Part shown: piece by piece, positions 51,449-60,366 of the stretch
How the letters are laid out: each line of letters starts with the position of its first letter
How positions within the stretch are numbered: position 1 is the stretch's first letter
DNA from: an uncultured Candidatus Melainabacteria bacterium
GTDB taxonomy: Bacteria > Cyanobacteriota > Vampirovibrionia > Gastranaerophilales > Gastranaerophilaceae
Assembly (NCBI GenBank): GCA_949927415.1
Contig: CATLFB010000002.1
Coordinates: forward strand, 372,001-436,000
Length of the DNA stretch: 64,000 bases
Direction: 5' to 3'
Made by a program: the position numbers and the translations under genes
Notes under the pieces: generated by a model
What the model saw: only the letters and a program-made list of their open reading frames with translations
The model's database searches: none
Told to the model about the DNA's origin: nothing

Positions 51449-52099
51449 ATGCTAAACATACTCAAACGCGGAATAACAAAAGTAAAAGAAGACATTCAGG
51501 TAATCTACGACAAAGATCCTGCGGCAAACAATTTGCTTGAGGTAATTTTGTGCTACCCCGGACTTCATGCACTGATTGCATACCGGCTTGCGCACCGGCT
51601 TTACAAATGGAACATTCCGCTTATTCCGCGTGTAATTTCTTATATCACAAGGATTATCACAGGGATTGAAATCCATCCGGCCGCACGAATCGGAAGACGG
51701 TTTTTCATAGACCATGGCGAAGGCGTTGTAATCGGCGCAACAACAATAATCGGCGATGATGTTTTGATTTACCAGCAGGTAACTCTCGGCGGAACAGGTA
51801 AAGAACAAGGCAAACGCCACCCGACTCTCGGCAACAGCGTTATTGTCGGGGCCGGTGCAAAAGTTTTGGGAAATATTACGCTCGGAAACCATGTGCGCGT
51901 TGGCGCAGGCTCCGTTGTTATGGAAGATGTTCCCGAATACTCCACTGTTGTCGGGGTTCCGGGAAGAATCGTGCAGCGAAAAGTCCGCGATGAAAACGGC
52001 GTTCTATTGCACAACAGAATTCCGGACCCTGTTAAATGCGAACTGAACAGACTAAAATACGAAGTTCAAGAGTTAAAGGATAGAATGAAGGGCGGATAA
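51449..52099 (+). CDS. cysE: Serine O-acetyltransferase
   Basis: 216 residues. Short SAT form: helical N-terminus, then left-handed beta-helix hexapeptide repeats (GIEIHPAARIGRRFFIDHGE, GVVIGATTIIGDDVLIYQQV, LGGTGKEQGKRHPTLGNSVI) ending in the VVGVPGRIV turn. It makes O-acetylserine for cysteine synthesis. AAAGGAC precedes the ATG; the MITE ends 19 nt upstream. The C-terminal helix (RLKYEVQELKDRMKG) is extra. Confidence 0.94.
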   Translation: MLNILKRGITKVKEDIQVIYDKDPAANNLLEVILCYPGLHALIAYRLAHRLYKWNIPLIPRVISYITRIITGIEIHPAARIGRRFFIDHGEGVVIGATTIIGDDVLIYQQVTLGGTGKEQGKRHPTLGNSVIVGAGAKVLGNITLGNHVRVGAGSVVMEDVPEYSTVVGVPGRIVQRKVRDENGVLLHNRIPDPVKCELNRLKYEVQELKDRMKGG

Positions 52100-52136
52100 A
52101 GCAATACTGTTCGCGCTACAACCTAAAATCTAAAAT

Positions 52137-52709
52137 TTAAAGTTTTTGCATTTTTTTTGCGATTTCTGCATGAATTCTGTTTGCGCGGTAAAGATAATTG
52201 GTAAGGCGCTCATAATTGGCTTTGGTTTCGCCATACGGAACTTTCATCGCGATAAGTTCATCAACATTTTCATTTATGCTCGCAAGCGTGTCCAAAGAAT
52301 CTCCCAAATCCGCGATTGATTTGAACTTTTTGGAAATTTTCGGGAAAAGTTTTCGTGAAAGAAAACGCTGAATTCTAATCAACACAGGAAGTTTTCTTTT
52401 CTCTTTTTTCTTCTGAGTTTTGAGTCGGATTTTGAAATTGTTTCTGACAAATTCTTCCTTCAATTCAGATAACTCTTTTTCCAGATGTTTTGCCTGAATT
52501 TTCAATTCCATTACATCAAGAAGTTTTCCGATTAATTCGCGCCCCTTGATTTTTTTGTTAATCTCTTCTAACGCTTCTTCCTTCTCATTAATCAGCATTT
52601 CAAGGCGCAAAGATTCGTCATCGACCTCAGGCAAAGTTTTGTCATTCAGTATGTTCAGGTCGTAGTCATTAAGTCTTTTTATGTTGCCTTTGAAGAAGTT
52701 CTCATTCAT
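52137..52709 (-). CDS. Coiled-coil hypothetical protein
   Basis: 190 residues, with a coiled coil (~35-90, LINEKEEALEEINKKIKGRE), a basic segment (~95-125, RLKTQKKKEKRKLPVLIRIQ) and a helical C-terminus. No membrane helix or known domain. It lies downstream of the LptF/G-type gene on the same strand (43-nt gap), so it may be co-transcribed with it. Confidence 0.65.
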   Translation of the reverse strand: MNENFFKGNIKRLNDYDLNILNDKTLPEVDDESLRLEMLINEKEEALEEINKKIKGRELIGKLLDVMELKIQAKHLEKELSELKEEFVRNNFKIRLKTQKKKEKRKLPVLIRIQRFLSRKLFPKISKKFKSIADLGDSLDTLASINENVDELIAMKVPYGETKANYERLTNYLYRANRIHAEIAKKMQKL

Positions 52710-52752
52710 ATTTGTTTATCCTAAAAAACGGGAAAAATATTTTTTGCGCAAA

Positions 52753-53874
52753 TTATTCTATTGTGTAAACTTTTTTGTAATACAATGCCGCCCCCGCAAG
52801 TGTCAAAACGATATTCGGCATCCACGCGGCCAAAAACGGTGCAATCGTCCCGGCTTCACCAAATGAAATCGAGAGCGCGCGAATCAGATAATACGCAAAA
52901 ATTATCAGAATACTGAACAGAAATCCGCGGTTATATCTTACCCTCGGAGGCGTAATCGCAAGCGGTACGCCGATTAGAACAAGCGCAATTGTTGTCAGCG
53001 GAAGTGCCAGTTTGTCGTAAAGTTCAATCAAAAGAACATTTTTCTGCTTTTCATCTACCTGCTGTGTGCCTTGAGAAAGGAATTTAACCAGTTGGGAAAA
53101 GTTCATTTCTTTTGCGACGTTTTTGTTCATTTCTTTTGACAAATCCATACCAAAGCGAAGTGTTGAATCTTCGAAAAGCGCTGTATTCAAGACTTTTCCG
53201 TCATCGCCGACGGTGTAGACTGCGCCCTTTTGGAAATTCCAGCCCTCGGGGCTTGTTTTGCCTTCATCTGCCTGAAGAATTTGGATTGTGCCTTCTTTTG
53301 ATGTGTCAAGAAGTGTTATGTTATGCAAAACTTTGTCTTCGCAATATCCGACATAAAAAAGCCGTTTTAAAACCCCGTTGTTTGAAAGTTCTTTGAATAC
53401 AAAATTCTGCTTTCCGTCAGGAATGTTTTTCTGACCCAAAGCCCAGAGCGCCAAATCTTTCGACTGCTTTGTCATCACCGGAACAACGGTTTCGTTAATT
53501 ACAAAACTGAAAACGGACATCACAATTGCGAAAACAAAAATCGGTTTTGCAATCCTGTTCAACCCGATTCCGCAGGCTCTCATAACTGTGATTTCGGATT
53601 TCAGACTCAATCCGTTCAAAGTCATAACCGTTGCCAGAAGAACGCCCATCGGAATTGTCATAACAATGACTTGCGGCAAATTCAGAATAATCATCATCAA
53701 CGCGACTTTAAACGGGATTCCGAAAAGCGAAATCTGCTTAATCAGCGTGATAAATGTGTCTGATGCAAAAATAATAGATGTGAAAATACACACACCCATT
53801 ATAAACATTTCAATAACCTGCCTTAGAATATATTTATCAAGCAATTTAATTCGTTTAGTTTCTGCATCAGCCAT
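52753..53874 (-). CDS. LptF/LptG-family (YjgP/YjgQ) LPS-export permease
   Basis: 373 residues with six membrane helices and a large periplasmic domain between helices 3 and 4. The N-terminal coupling region IPMGVLLATVMTLNGLSLKS EITVMRACGI is diagnostic. With LptB it forms the ABC transporter that extracts LPS from the inner membrane, so the cell is a diderm. Only one permease gene is seen here. No SD; TACTAT ends 6 nt before the ATG. Confidence 0.92.
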   Translation of the reverse strand: MADAETKRIKLLDKYILRQVIEMFIMGVCIFTSIIFASDTFITLIKQISLFGIPFKVALMMIILNLPQVIVMTIPMGVLLATVMTLNGLSLKSEITVMRACGIGLNRIAKPIFVFAIVMSVFSFVINETVVPVMTKQSKDLALWALGQKNIPDGKQNFVFKELSNNGVLKRLFYVGYCEDKVLHNITLLDTSKEGTIQILQADEGKTSPEGWNFQKGAVYTVGDDGKVLNTALFEDSTLRFGMDLSKEMNKNVAKEMNFSQLVKFLSQGTQQVDEKQKNVLLIELYDKLALPLTTIALVLIGVPLAITPPRVRYNRGFLFSILIIFAYYLIRALSISFGEAGTIAPFLAAWMPNIVLTLAGAALYYKKVYTIE

Positions 53875-53897
53875 AATTTAATAGTATCCCAAAATAT

Positions 53898-54863
53898 CTA
53901 AAATTCCAACAAAACTTTTAAAGTTTCTTTTTCCTTGTTTTTTTCAAACGCTTCGATGGCGTCATCAGCCTTGAAGCGTGCTGAAATCAGCGGTGAAAAA
54001 TCAACTTTGCCGGATTTCAAAAGCCTTAATGCCGCGCCAAATTGTCCGCAGCGCGAGCCGAGAACAGTAATTTCATCAATAACAATCGGCGCAAGGTTGA
54101 ATTCTTTAGACGCTGCAACCGTGCTTTTTAAAACAAGAGTTCCGCGTGGTTTTGTGAGCGCCAGTGCTGTTTCAAATCCGGAAATCGAGCCGGTTGCCTC
54201 AACCACAACATCGTAAGTCTTTTCGACTTTCAAATCCTGCAGAAGTTTTGTCTCAACCCCTTGAGCGCGTGCAATGTCAAGTTTGTTTTGGTGTTTTCCG
54301 ACTAAAATGACGTCTATATTCTGCGCATTTAAAGTTAATGCCGTAATAAGTCCGAGTTTGCCGTCTCCAAGAACAATGACTTTTTCAAAAGGTTTGATGT
54401 GAAGTTGTTCTGTGATTTCGCAAGCTGCGGCAAGCGGTTCTACAAAAACGGCCTGTTCATCAGTTACGTTTTGGGGAACTTCAAATAAAACTTCTGTCGG
54501 CATTGTAAAATATTCAGCAAAACATCCGTCTTTTCGCCAAATTCCGAGCGTATGACGGTTCGGGCAGTGGCGGTAAAGTTTTTGGGCACAATAAGGGCAA
54601 TCGGGCTCTTTGCAGCCATAGCTGATTTCAGATACAACGCGTTTGCCAACCAAAGACTTATCAGGGCCGTTAACTTCTTCAACAATCCCGACGGCTTCAT
54701 GTCCGAGAATTCCTTTATATCCCATATAACCTTTGGTGATTTCAAAATCCGTGTTGCAAATTCCGGCCAAAGTCACTCGGATTAAGGCTTCGCCTTTTTG
54801 CGGAACGGGTTTTTCGTAATCATTTACAAGTTTCAATTCTTTATCAAATACAACAGCTTTCAT
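53898..54863 (-). CDS. Zinc-dependent medium-chain alcohol/polyol dehydrogenase-like protein
   Basis: 321 residues. Catalytic zinc region AGICNTDFEITKGY and LGHEAVGIVEE; structural-zinc cysteines in CKEPDCPYCAQKLYRHC; Rossmann GDGKLGLITALTL. Substrate unknown (threonine/sorbitol dehydrogenase relatives). AAGGAGAACC precedes the ATG. Encoded alone; MITE C lies just upstream of it. Confidence 0.9.
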   Translation of the reverse strand: MKAVVFDKELKLVNDYEKPVPQKGEALIRVTLAGICNTDFEITKGYMGYKGILGHEAVGIVEEVNGPDKSLVGKRVVSEISYGCKEPDCPYCAQKLYRHCPNRHTLGIWRKDGCFAEYFTMPTEVLFEVPQNVTDEQAVFVEPLAAACEITEQLHIKPFEKVIVLGDGKLGLITALTLNAQNIDVILVGKHQNKLDIARAQGVETKLLQDLKVEKTYDVVVEATGSISGFETALALTKPRGTLVLKSTVAASKEFNLAPIVIDEITVLGSRCGQFGAALRLLKSGKVDFSPLISARFKADDAIEAFEKNKEKETLKVLLEF

Positions 54864-54909
54864 GGTTCTCCTTATTAAAGTGTAATTGTGGCGTATGGAT
54901 GTGAGGGGG

Positions 54910-55060
54910 TGAAAAGTGAGAGGTGAGTGGTGAAAAGTCGGTTACGTAAAATTGTTTTAGTAAAATCCGGTGATTATCGTTTTTTATAAAATATTTATAT
55001 CGAAAAATATTGATGAAATTTAATTTTCGATACGGCCTTCTCACCTCTCACTTCTCACTT
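54910..55060. repeat. MITE-like element C, ~151 bp, inverted relative to element B
   Basis: Ends GTGAAAAGTGAGAGGTGAGT... and ...CTCACCTCTCACTTCTCACTT are inverted repeats. The interior (GTCGGTTACGTAAAATT, TAGTAAAATCCGGTGATTAT, AAAATATTTATATCGAAAAA) is element B reversed with few differences. It lies between two leftward genes. Confidence 0.82.
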
Positions 55061-55069
55061 CTGTCCTAT

Positions 55070-55270
55070 CTAACTTTTTGCAACAACTTCCGCCACAAGT
55101 TCGCCGTAGCTGTTGAAATGTCCGTCGGTTTCTTCAACTACATAGTTCAAGCCTTCTTTGCCTTCTATTGCTTTTTCTGCGGCATCCATGGCTTCATCGT
55201 AGTCTGTGTAATCTCCGATTAGGGTTCTTGTTATTTCCGAATAATTTTTCTCTGTATAAACGTGATACAT
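55070..55270 (-). CDS. Small acidic hypothetical protein
   Basis: 66 residues (MYHVYTEKNYSEITRTLIGD ... VVEETDGHFNSYGELVAEVV) with a strong SD (AGGAGGATATT). Alternating beta and helix pattern; no family recognised. It is upstream of element C and the dehydrogenase on the same strand. Confidence 0.6.
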   Translation of the reverse strand: MYHVYTEKNYSEITRTLIGDYTDYDEAMDAAEKAIEGKEGLNYVVEETDGHFNSYGELVAEVVAKS

Positions 55271-55408
55271 AATATCCTCCTTGCAATTATTTTAGCACGA
55301 AAAAGAGAAGAGTGAAAATTCACAAGATTTAATGCCCAACCGCAAAAATATAAACCATTAACCTCTTTTTGCGTCTCACTAATTACCGTTCACTTTCCCG
55401 GCCTGCCA

Positions 55409-55437
55409 TTGACAGAATTGTAAAAATATATTAAGAT
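55409..55437 (+). promoter_or_regulatory. Promoter of the zf-TFIIB gene
   Basis: TTGACA (55409-55414), 17-bp spacer, TAAGAT (55432-55437). A ~60-nt leader follows, with a CCGGC...GCCGG hairpin and AGGAGG before the ATG at 55506. Confidence 0.72.
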
Positions 55438-55505
55438 AAATCTGCAATTAGAAAAATGCCGGCTGGTTCGTGCCGGTTCAAATCTGAATTTAGGAGGATT
55501 AAGAA

Positions 55506-56024
55506 ATGTCTGATACATTACAACCTATCAACTGTCCTGCATGCCACAAAGAAATGAAGAAAATATTTATTCCATCAGAAGGAATAAATGTTGACATTTG
55601 CCTTGACGGATGCGGCGGAATCTTTTTTGATAACAGAGAGTTCAAAAAGTTTGATGAAAAAGCAGAAAAAATTGACGAGATTTTAGAGGCAATTGAAGGA
55701 AAAGACTTTGAAAAAGTTGACGAAAGCCTTCCGAGAACCTGCCCGGTCTGCGGCTCAAAAATGGTTAAGAACTATTCAAGCGCAAACCGCACAATTCAAA
55801 TAGATGAATGCTACAGCTGCGGCGGAAAATTCCTTGATAACGGTGAGTTGCAGCAAATTCGCGCAGAATTTGACACTGAAGCCGAACGCTCTGAAGCAAC
55901 AATGCAGGAACTCTATAAAACAGTCGGCGTGAAACTTCATGAAATGGAAGCTGAAAAAAATGCCGCAAATGCAAAACGCTCGCTTGCAAATAAATTATTC
56001 AGAAGAATGATTTACGGCAGATAG
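55506..56024 (+). CDS. Double zf-TFIIB-type zinc-ribbon protein
   Basis: 172 residues with two zinc ribbons of the zf-TFIIB family: CPACHKEM ... CLDGCGGIFFDNREF (residues ~9-49) and CPVCGSKM ... CYSCGGKFLDNGELQQI (~79-115). The C-terminus is helical and basic. Function of the family is unknown. Own promoter and terminator, so monocistronic. Confidence 0.85.
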   Translation: MSDTLQPINCPACHKEMKKIFIPSEGINVDICLDGCGGIFFDNREFKKFDEKAEKIDEILEAIEGKDFEKVDESLPRTCPVCGSKMVKNYSSANRTIQIDECYSCGGKFLDNGELQQIRAEFDTEAERSEATMQELYKTVGVKLHEMEAEKNAANAKRSLANKLFRRMIYGR

Positions 56025-56093
56025 TTAGAGCTTTATAGTCTAAAGGTTAAAAAGTTTTGGAATCTTTTATTCCAACTTTAATTTCAAAAAAAA

Positions 56094-56126
56094 GAAAACC
56101 GGATGAGATTTTCATTCCGGTTTTTC
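56094..56126. terminator. Bidirectional terminator between convergent genes
   Basis: AAAACCGGATGA pairs with TCATTCCGGTTTT (one bulge), with A-run before and T-run after. It serves the zf-TFIIB gene and the M48-like gene. Confidence 0.85.
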
Positions 56127-56147
56127 TTTTTGATTAAAAATTTTTAA

Positions 56148-56975
56148 TTATTTTTCAGATGAATTTGCAAAGTTTTCTAATAAAGTATAAGTTACATCCC
56201 ATCCGTTCAAGCCGCCTGTTGCTTTGTATTTGGCGATTTGTTTTGTTCTTTCGGCTTTTTTCTTTGCCTGTTCTTTTTCGAATTTCGCAAGAAGTTTTTT
56301 GCTTGAAGTTCTTTCCTTCACAATCGGGTCAGCGTATGTAAGGAAAAATCTGTATTCGTTGCAAGCGTAACCTGCTTTAACTTTTGACGGATAATTGTAC
56401 GTCAGGTAATCATAAGTGTTCATTGCTCTTTTTGAATTTGCCGGCTGGCTTTTGAGGGTTTCCATAACGCTTGCAGGCATTTTTGTAACCCAGACAACCA
56501 TAGCAAGCGGATTGTAACCAGCGGTAATCATCAAATCCACACCAGTAATGTCAGCGTCCATGTTGTCGCGTTCGGTTACTTTGTTTTGAGCGTAAGTGCT
56601 GTTGGCTGCAGTGTTTAGAATGTTGTCGCTGCTGAGGTTTTCGGCAAGTGCCGCTTTTGCAAGCGTGCGCCATTTTTCTTTTGACACCTGAGCATTCATA
56701 ATTCTGCCGATTTCATTGGAAATAACTGCCGCTACTTCGTTGTCATTTCCTGCATATTGAAGATTTTCTTTGCTCACCTGAATTTCTTTTGTTGTTGTTG
56801 CGTTTGAATTGTCAGCCGCCTTTTCAACTATTTTGAAAGTCAGGCTTGACGGAAGCCCGTTTTTGGTGACAATCTGTTTTCCTACAACCGGAACTCTTGC
56901 ATTTGTGTCGTATGCGGCCTGCGCCGGAAGTACGAAAACAAGAGAGGCTAAAATACTTAATAAAACTTTTTTCAT
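56148..56975 (-). CDS. Exported M48-like protein with degenerate active site
   Basis: 275 residues from the ATG at 56975 (AGGAGGG upstream). Signal peptide cut after AQA20. Residues 77-95 (NDNEVAAVISNEIGRIMNA) align with the M48 helix 'ED-ELAAVLAHEIGH', but both zinc histidines are replaced (N87, R91). The later ligand region reads NMDADITGVDLMITAGYNPL, as in the 'EADRLGLxLMxxAGYdP' motif, with Asp for Glu. So the fold is M48-like and the enzyme is probably inactive. Likely periplasmic scaffold. Confidence 0.78.
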   Translation of the reverse strand: MKKVLLSILASLVFVLPAQAAYDTNARVPVVGKQIVTKNGLPSSLTFKIVEKAADNSNATTTKEIQVSKENLQYAGNDNEVAAVISNEIGRIMNAQVSKEKWRTLAKAALAENLSSDNILNTAANSTYAQNKVTERDNMDADITGVDLMITAGYNPLAMVVWVTKMPASVMETLKSQPANSKRAMNTYDYLTYNYPSKVKAGYACNEYRFFLTYADPIVKERTSSKKLLAKFEKEQAKKKAERTKQIAKYKATGGLNGWDVTYTLLENFANSSEK

Positions 56976-57025
56976 CCGTTCCCTCCTTCTTTTTATAAAA
57001 TACACTTTTTGTACCTGTTTTTTGA

Positions 57026-57054
57026 TTGTATTCTAATACAAAATATTGTATAAT
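57026..57054 (+). promoter_or_regulatory. Promoter with palindrome over the -35 of the GAF/HD-GYP gene
   Basis: TTGTAT (57026-57031), 17-bp spacer, TATAAT (57049-57054). TTGTATT-CT-AATACAA (57026-57041) is a perfect palindrome covering the -35 box, a likely repressor site. Confidence 0.65.
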
Positions 57055-57082
57055 AAAAAATATAATGTGTAAAAGGGTGGTT

Positions 57083-58813
57083 ATGAACAAGTTGGAAGAT
57101 AAGGATTACAAAAAAATCGGGGACGGAAAATTATTAATCGGCCATGCGCTCGCATCTCTTAACAGAGAAAATTTGGTGCAGGCTAAAGAAGATTTTACAA
57201 ATGCTTTGAATATTTTCAAAAATAATAATTCAGTTCCTTATATTTCAGTCTGTTTAAGTTTTCTGGGCCTTACAGACTACATTATCGACAACAACAATTA
57301 CGGAAATTCGCTTGCACTGGTTCATGACGGAGCTTATATGGCAGATTATTCAAATTCGCTGAGTGCAAAACTCGTGAACGAATTTGTCGCAGGAAGCATT
57401 TGCTTTGCCGAAAAAAATGACAAAGTTGCCCTTCTGCATTATGAAAACGCCAAAAATCTCGCGCTTGAAGAAGATGAATTTAAGCTTCTGGAATTTATCA
57501 TAAGCCGCATAAAACAAATCAAATCCGGCAGCAGTTTCACAATCCCCGTTCAGAACGATCCGCTTGTGTCTTTGGTGAAAATCGGCCGCTCAATTACGGC
57601 ACTCACAGACATTAATGTTCTGTTGAAAGTAATAGCCGAAGAGACAAAAAACGCAATGCAGGCTGACAGATGCACCGTATTTATTTATGACAGAGAGCGA
57701 AATGAAATCTGGTCAAAAGTTGCGCTTGGAATGGACAGTCAGGAAATCCGTTTCCCGGCAGACAAAGGGCTTGCCGGATATGTTGTAAAGACCGGCGAAA
57801 CGCTTAATATTGCGGATGCTTACAACGATTCAAGATTTAACAAGGATGTTGATTCAAAAACCGGCTACAGAACAAAAACAATTCTTTGTATGCCGATAAA
57901 AAATAACAATCAGGAAATAATCGGCGCATTTCAGGTTTTGAATAAAGCGGACGGACCGTTTACTAAAAACGACGAGGATTTGCTTGTTGCAATCGGCGGC
58001 AGTGCAAGTATTGCGCTTGAAAATGCACAGCTTTTTGAACAGCAGAAAGAACTTTACAAAGAGCAAAAACGACTTTTCGAAAGTTTTATCAACACTCTTG
58101 CCTCCTCAATCGATGCGCGCGACAAGATTACAGCAGGTCATTCTTCACGTGTGAAGCTATATTCAATGCTGATAGCAGAAGAACTTCATCTGGATGAAAA
58201 CACAAAAGAACTTATCGAAAAAGCCGCAATCCTTCATGATATCGGCAAAATCGGCATTCGCGACAGCGTTCTTCAAAAAGAAGGCAAATTGACTCCGGAA
58301 GAATACAGCCATATTCAGGAACATGTGAAAATTACGCACAATATTCTCGACAACATCAGCATGTCAAGCGATTTCAGAATAATCACGGAAATCGCCTGCT
58401 CGCACCATGAAAAATACGACGGCTCCGGATATTACAGGCATCTGAAAGGTGAGGATATCCCCTTTGGCGGAAGAATTCTTGCGGTTGCGGATGTTTTTGA
58501 TGCAATCACTTCGCGCCGCCACTACCGCGACAAAATGCCTATCAAAAACGTAATTGATATCTTAATTAAAGATTCCGGAACTCATTTTGATAAAAATCTT
58601 GTCGATGTCTTCATGAAAATTTCGTGCGATAAGATTATCAAAGTGTTTCTGACCGAAAATCACAACAGTTTCAAATCTGAAGATCGTGAAACTTTGAGCA
58701 ATTACAATCTTCGCGATATTTTCGAATTCATCGTAAACGAAAATGTAAATTCTGAACAAAAAGCTATTGTGGAATTGTTTAATTACTATTATTCTGGTAA
58801 TATACAGAGTTAG
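57083..58813 (+). CDS. TPR-like / GAF / HD-GYP signalling protein
   Basis: 576 residues from the ATG at 57083 (AAGGGTGG upstream). The N-terminal ~150 residues are helical repeats. A GAF domain (~180-325) holds VFIYDRERNEIWSKVALGMD and FQVLNKADGPFTKNDEDLL. The HD-GYP domain has HDIGKIGI, HHEKYDGSGYY and the LKGEDIPFGGRILAVADVFD region. HD-GYP enzymes hydrolyse cyclic di-GMP. The GYP tripeptide reads GYY here, so specificity or activity may differ. First gene of a run with a TPR protein and two response regulators. Confidence 0.9.
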   Translation: MNKLEDKDYKKIGDGKLLIGHALASLNRENLVQAKEDFTNALNIFKNNNSVPYISVCLSFLGLTDYIIDNNNYGNSLALVHDGAYMADYSNSLSAKLVNEFVAGSICFAEKNDKVALLHYENAKNLALEEDEFKLLEFIISRIKQIKSGSSFTIPVQNDPLVSLVKIGRSITALTDINVLLKVIAEETKNAMQADRCTVFIYDRERNEIWSKVALGMDSQEIRFPADKGLAGYVVKTGETLNIADAYNDSRFNKDVDSKTGYRTKTILCMPIKNNNQEIIGAFQVLNKADGPFTKNDEDLLVAIGGSASIALENAQLFEQQKELYKEQKRLFESFINTLASSIDARDKITAGHSSRVKLYSMLIAEELHLDENTKELIEKAAILHDIGKIGIRDSVLQKEGKLTPEEYSHIQEHVKITHNILDNISMSSDFRIITEIACSHHEKYDGSGYYRHLKGEDIPFGGRILAVADVFDAITSRRHYRDKMPIKNVIDILIKDSGTHFDKNLVDVFMKISCDKIIKVFLTENHNSFKSEDRETLSNYNLRDIFEFIVNENVNSEQKAIVELFNYYYSGNIQS

Positions 58814-58824
58814 GGGAGAAATTT

Positions 58825-60366
58825 TTGACAAAAAACAGAGTAAAATTTTTATTATTGACGTTACTTCTGTGCAACTGTACAGCGGTTTGGGCTGAAAATC
58901 CTTATGCAAAAATCCAGCCGGCAAACCCGATTTCCGCATCTCCGTCTGTTGACTTTACATTTTTGCAACCTAAAAAAGCAACGCTTACCAAAAACGATTT
59001 ATACAACCAGTATGCAATCGGTCTGAACAGGTTTATGCAGAGCAATGTGAAATCAGCCTATGCCGATTTTAATGTCCTGATTGAAACTATGAATCAAAGT
59101 GACTATGCGTATTTGCAGTTTGCAACCAAAATGGCGGATATCGGCTTTTTCAACCTCGCTGAGCGTTCGCTCGAAAAAGTCCGCGACAAAGATATATCAA
59201 ATCTTTTGAACGATGAAATAAAAAGGTTCTATTTCCCCTCCGCGAAACTTTCAAAAGCCGACGAAGTTTATCTTGGAGAAGTTTTTTCTAACATAATCTA
59301 CAATGACCAGAGCCGCGAAGCAACAGCGGAATTGGTTAAAAATACGATTCTTATGCAGGGAAGCGATTATGCAAATTATCTGGCGTCTCTCGGCTCTTTA
59401 AAATCCGGAAATCAGGATGCGGCACTAAAATATATTGATTCGGCTTTATTAAAAAATCCGCAGAATATAAATTACAACAAGCTTAAAGCAGAAGTGCTCG
59501 CTCAGGGGAAAAAGCCGCAAAATGCTTTGAAAATAGTCAGTTCAATCAAGCAGCAGCCGCTTATTACAGCTGAATACGCCAACAAAATAAACTCGCTTGA
59601 ACAATACATTCTTTTCAAAACCGGCAAAAATGAAACGGTTAAAAATTATCATCTCGGATATTATTATTACTACGAAAAAGAATTGAACAAGGCTCAAAGA
59701 ACTCTTCAGGGCGCTGTTTCTGCAAAGAAAAAGACAAATAAAGATGTTTATGCGCTTCTTTCTCGTGTTTATTTTGATATGAAAGAATTTGAAAAAGCGC
59801 AGGATATTGCCCTGAAGGCTTACAAGATTGATAAAAACAATGTCACGGCACTTCTCGTTCTCGGTGATATAAGCTTCAGAAACAAAGATTACAAAACAGC
59901 ATTGAAATACTACGAAGATGCGGCTTCAAACGAAAAAGAATCTCCTCTTCCGCTTGTAAGGCTTGCCGAAACATATCAAAAACTGGAAAAAGATAAAAAA
60001 GCAAAAGATATTTTTGCAAAAATTCTGAAAACCCGCTCTGACTGCTGTCAGGCATATTATCACATGGCGCTTTACGACAAAGACAGAGAACTTCCGTATC
60101 TAAAAAAATCACTTGCGCTGGATATTACATACAAAGACGCATGGATTGATTTGGCGCGTATAGAAATTGAGAAACAAAACATCCATCATGCAAAGACATA
60201 TCTTGCAATTGCGGGGTATATTGACGAAAATGATTTTAGATATTATTATTATCAAGGGTTGATTGCAAAAGCTGAAGGCTTGAGTAAAGATGCAAACGAT
60301 AATTTCCAAAAAAGCCTGAAACTCAATCCGGATTACAGTCCTGCCAAAGAGGAACTCAGTATATGA
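58825..60366 (+). CDS. Exported tetratricopeptide-repeat protein
   Basis: 513 residues from a TTG start (GGGGAGAAA upstream). Signal peptide ends ...TAVWA|EN. At least eight TPR-type helical pairs follow, e.g. SGNQDAALKYIDSALLKNPQ, KEFEKAQDIALKAYKIDKNN, NKDYKTALKYYEDAASNEKE and SKDANDNFQKSLKLNPDYSP. Probably a periplasmic or envelope scaffold. Its stop overlaps the next response-regulator ATG (ATGA). Confidence 0.88.
   Translation: MTKNRVKFLLLTLLLCNCTAVWAENPYAKIQPANPISASPSVDFTFLQPKKATLTKNDLYNQYAIGLNRFMQSNVKSAYADFNVLIETMNQSDYAYLQFATKMADIGFFNLAERSLEKVRDKDISNLLNDEIKRFYFPSAKLSKADEVYLGEVFSNIIYNDQSREATAELVKNTILMQGSDYANYLASLGSLKSGNQDAALKYIDSALLKNPQNINYNKLKAEVLAQGKKPQNALKIVSSIKQQPLITAEYANKINSLEQYILFKTGKNETVKNYHLGYYYYYEKELNKAQRTLQGAVSAKKKTNKDVYALLSRVYFDMKEFEKAQDIALKAYKIDKNNVTALLVLGDISFRNKDYKTALKYYEDAASNEKESPLPLVRLAETYQKLEKDKKAKDIFAKILKTRSDCCQAYYHMALYDKDRELPYLKKSLALDITYKDAWIDLARIEIEKQNIHHAKTYLAIAGYIDENDFRYYYYQGLIAKAEGLSKDANDNFQKSLKLNPDYSPAKEELSI

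Noticed and set aside
55470-55500. TTCAAATC T-loop-like sequence as a tRNA
   Set aside because: No acceptor, D-arm or anticodon arm can be folded around it; it lies in the leader of the zf-TFIIB gene.
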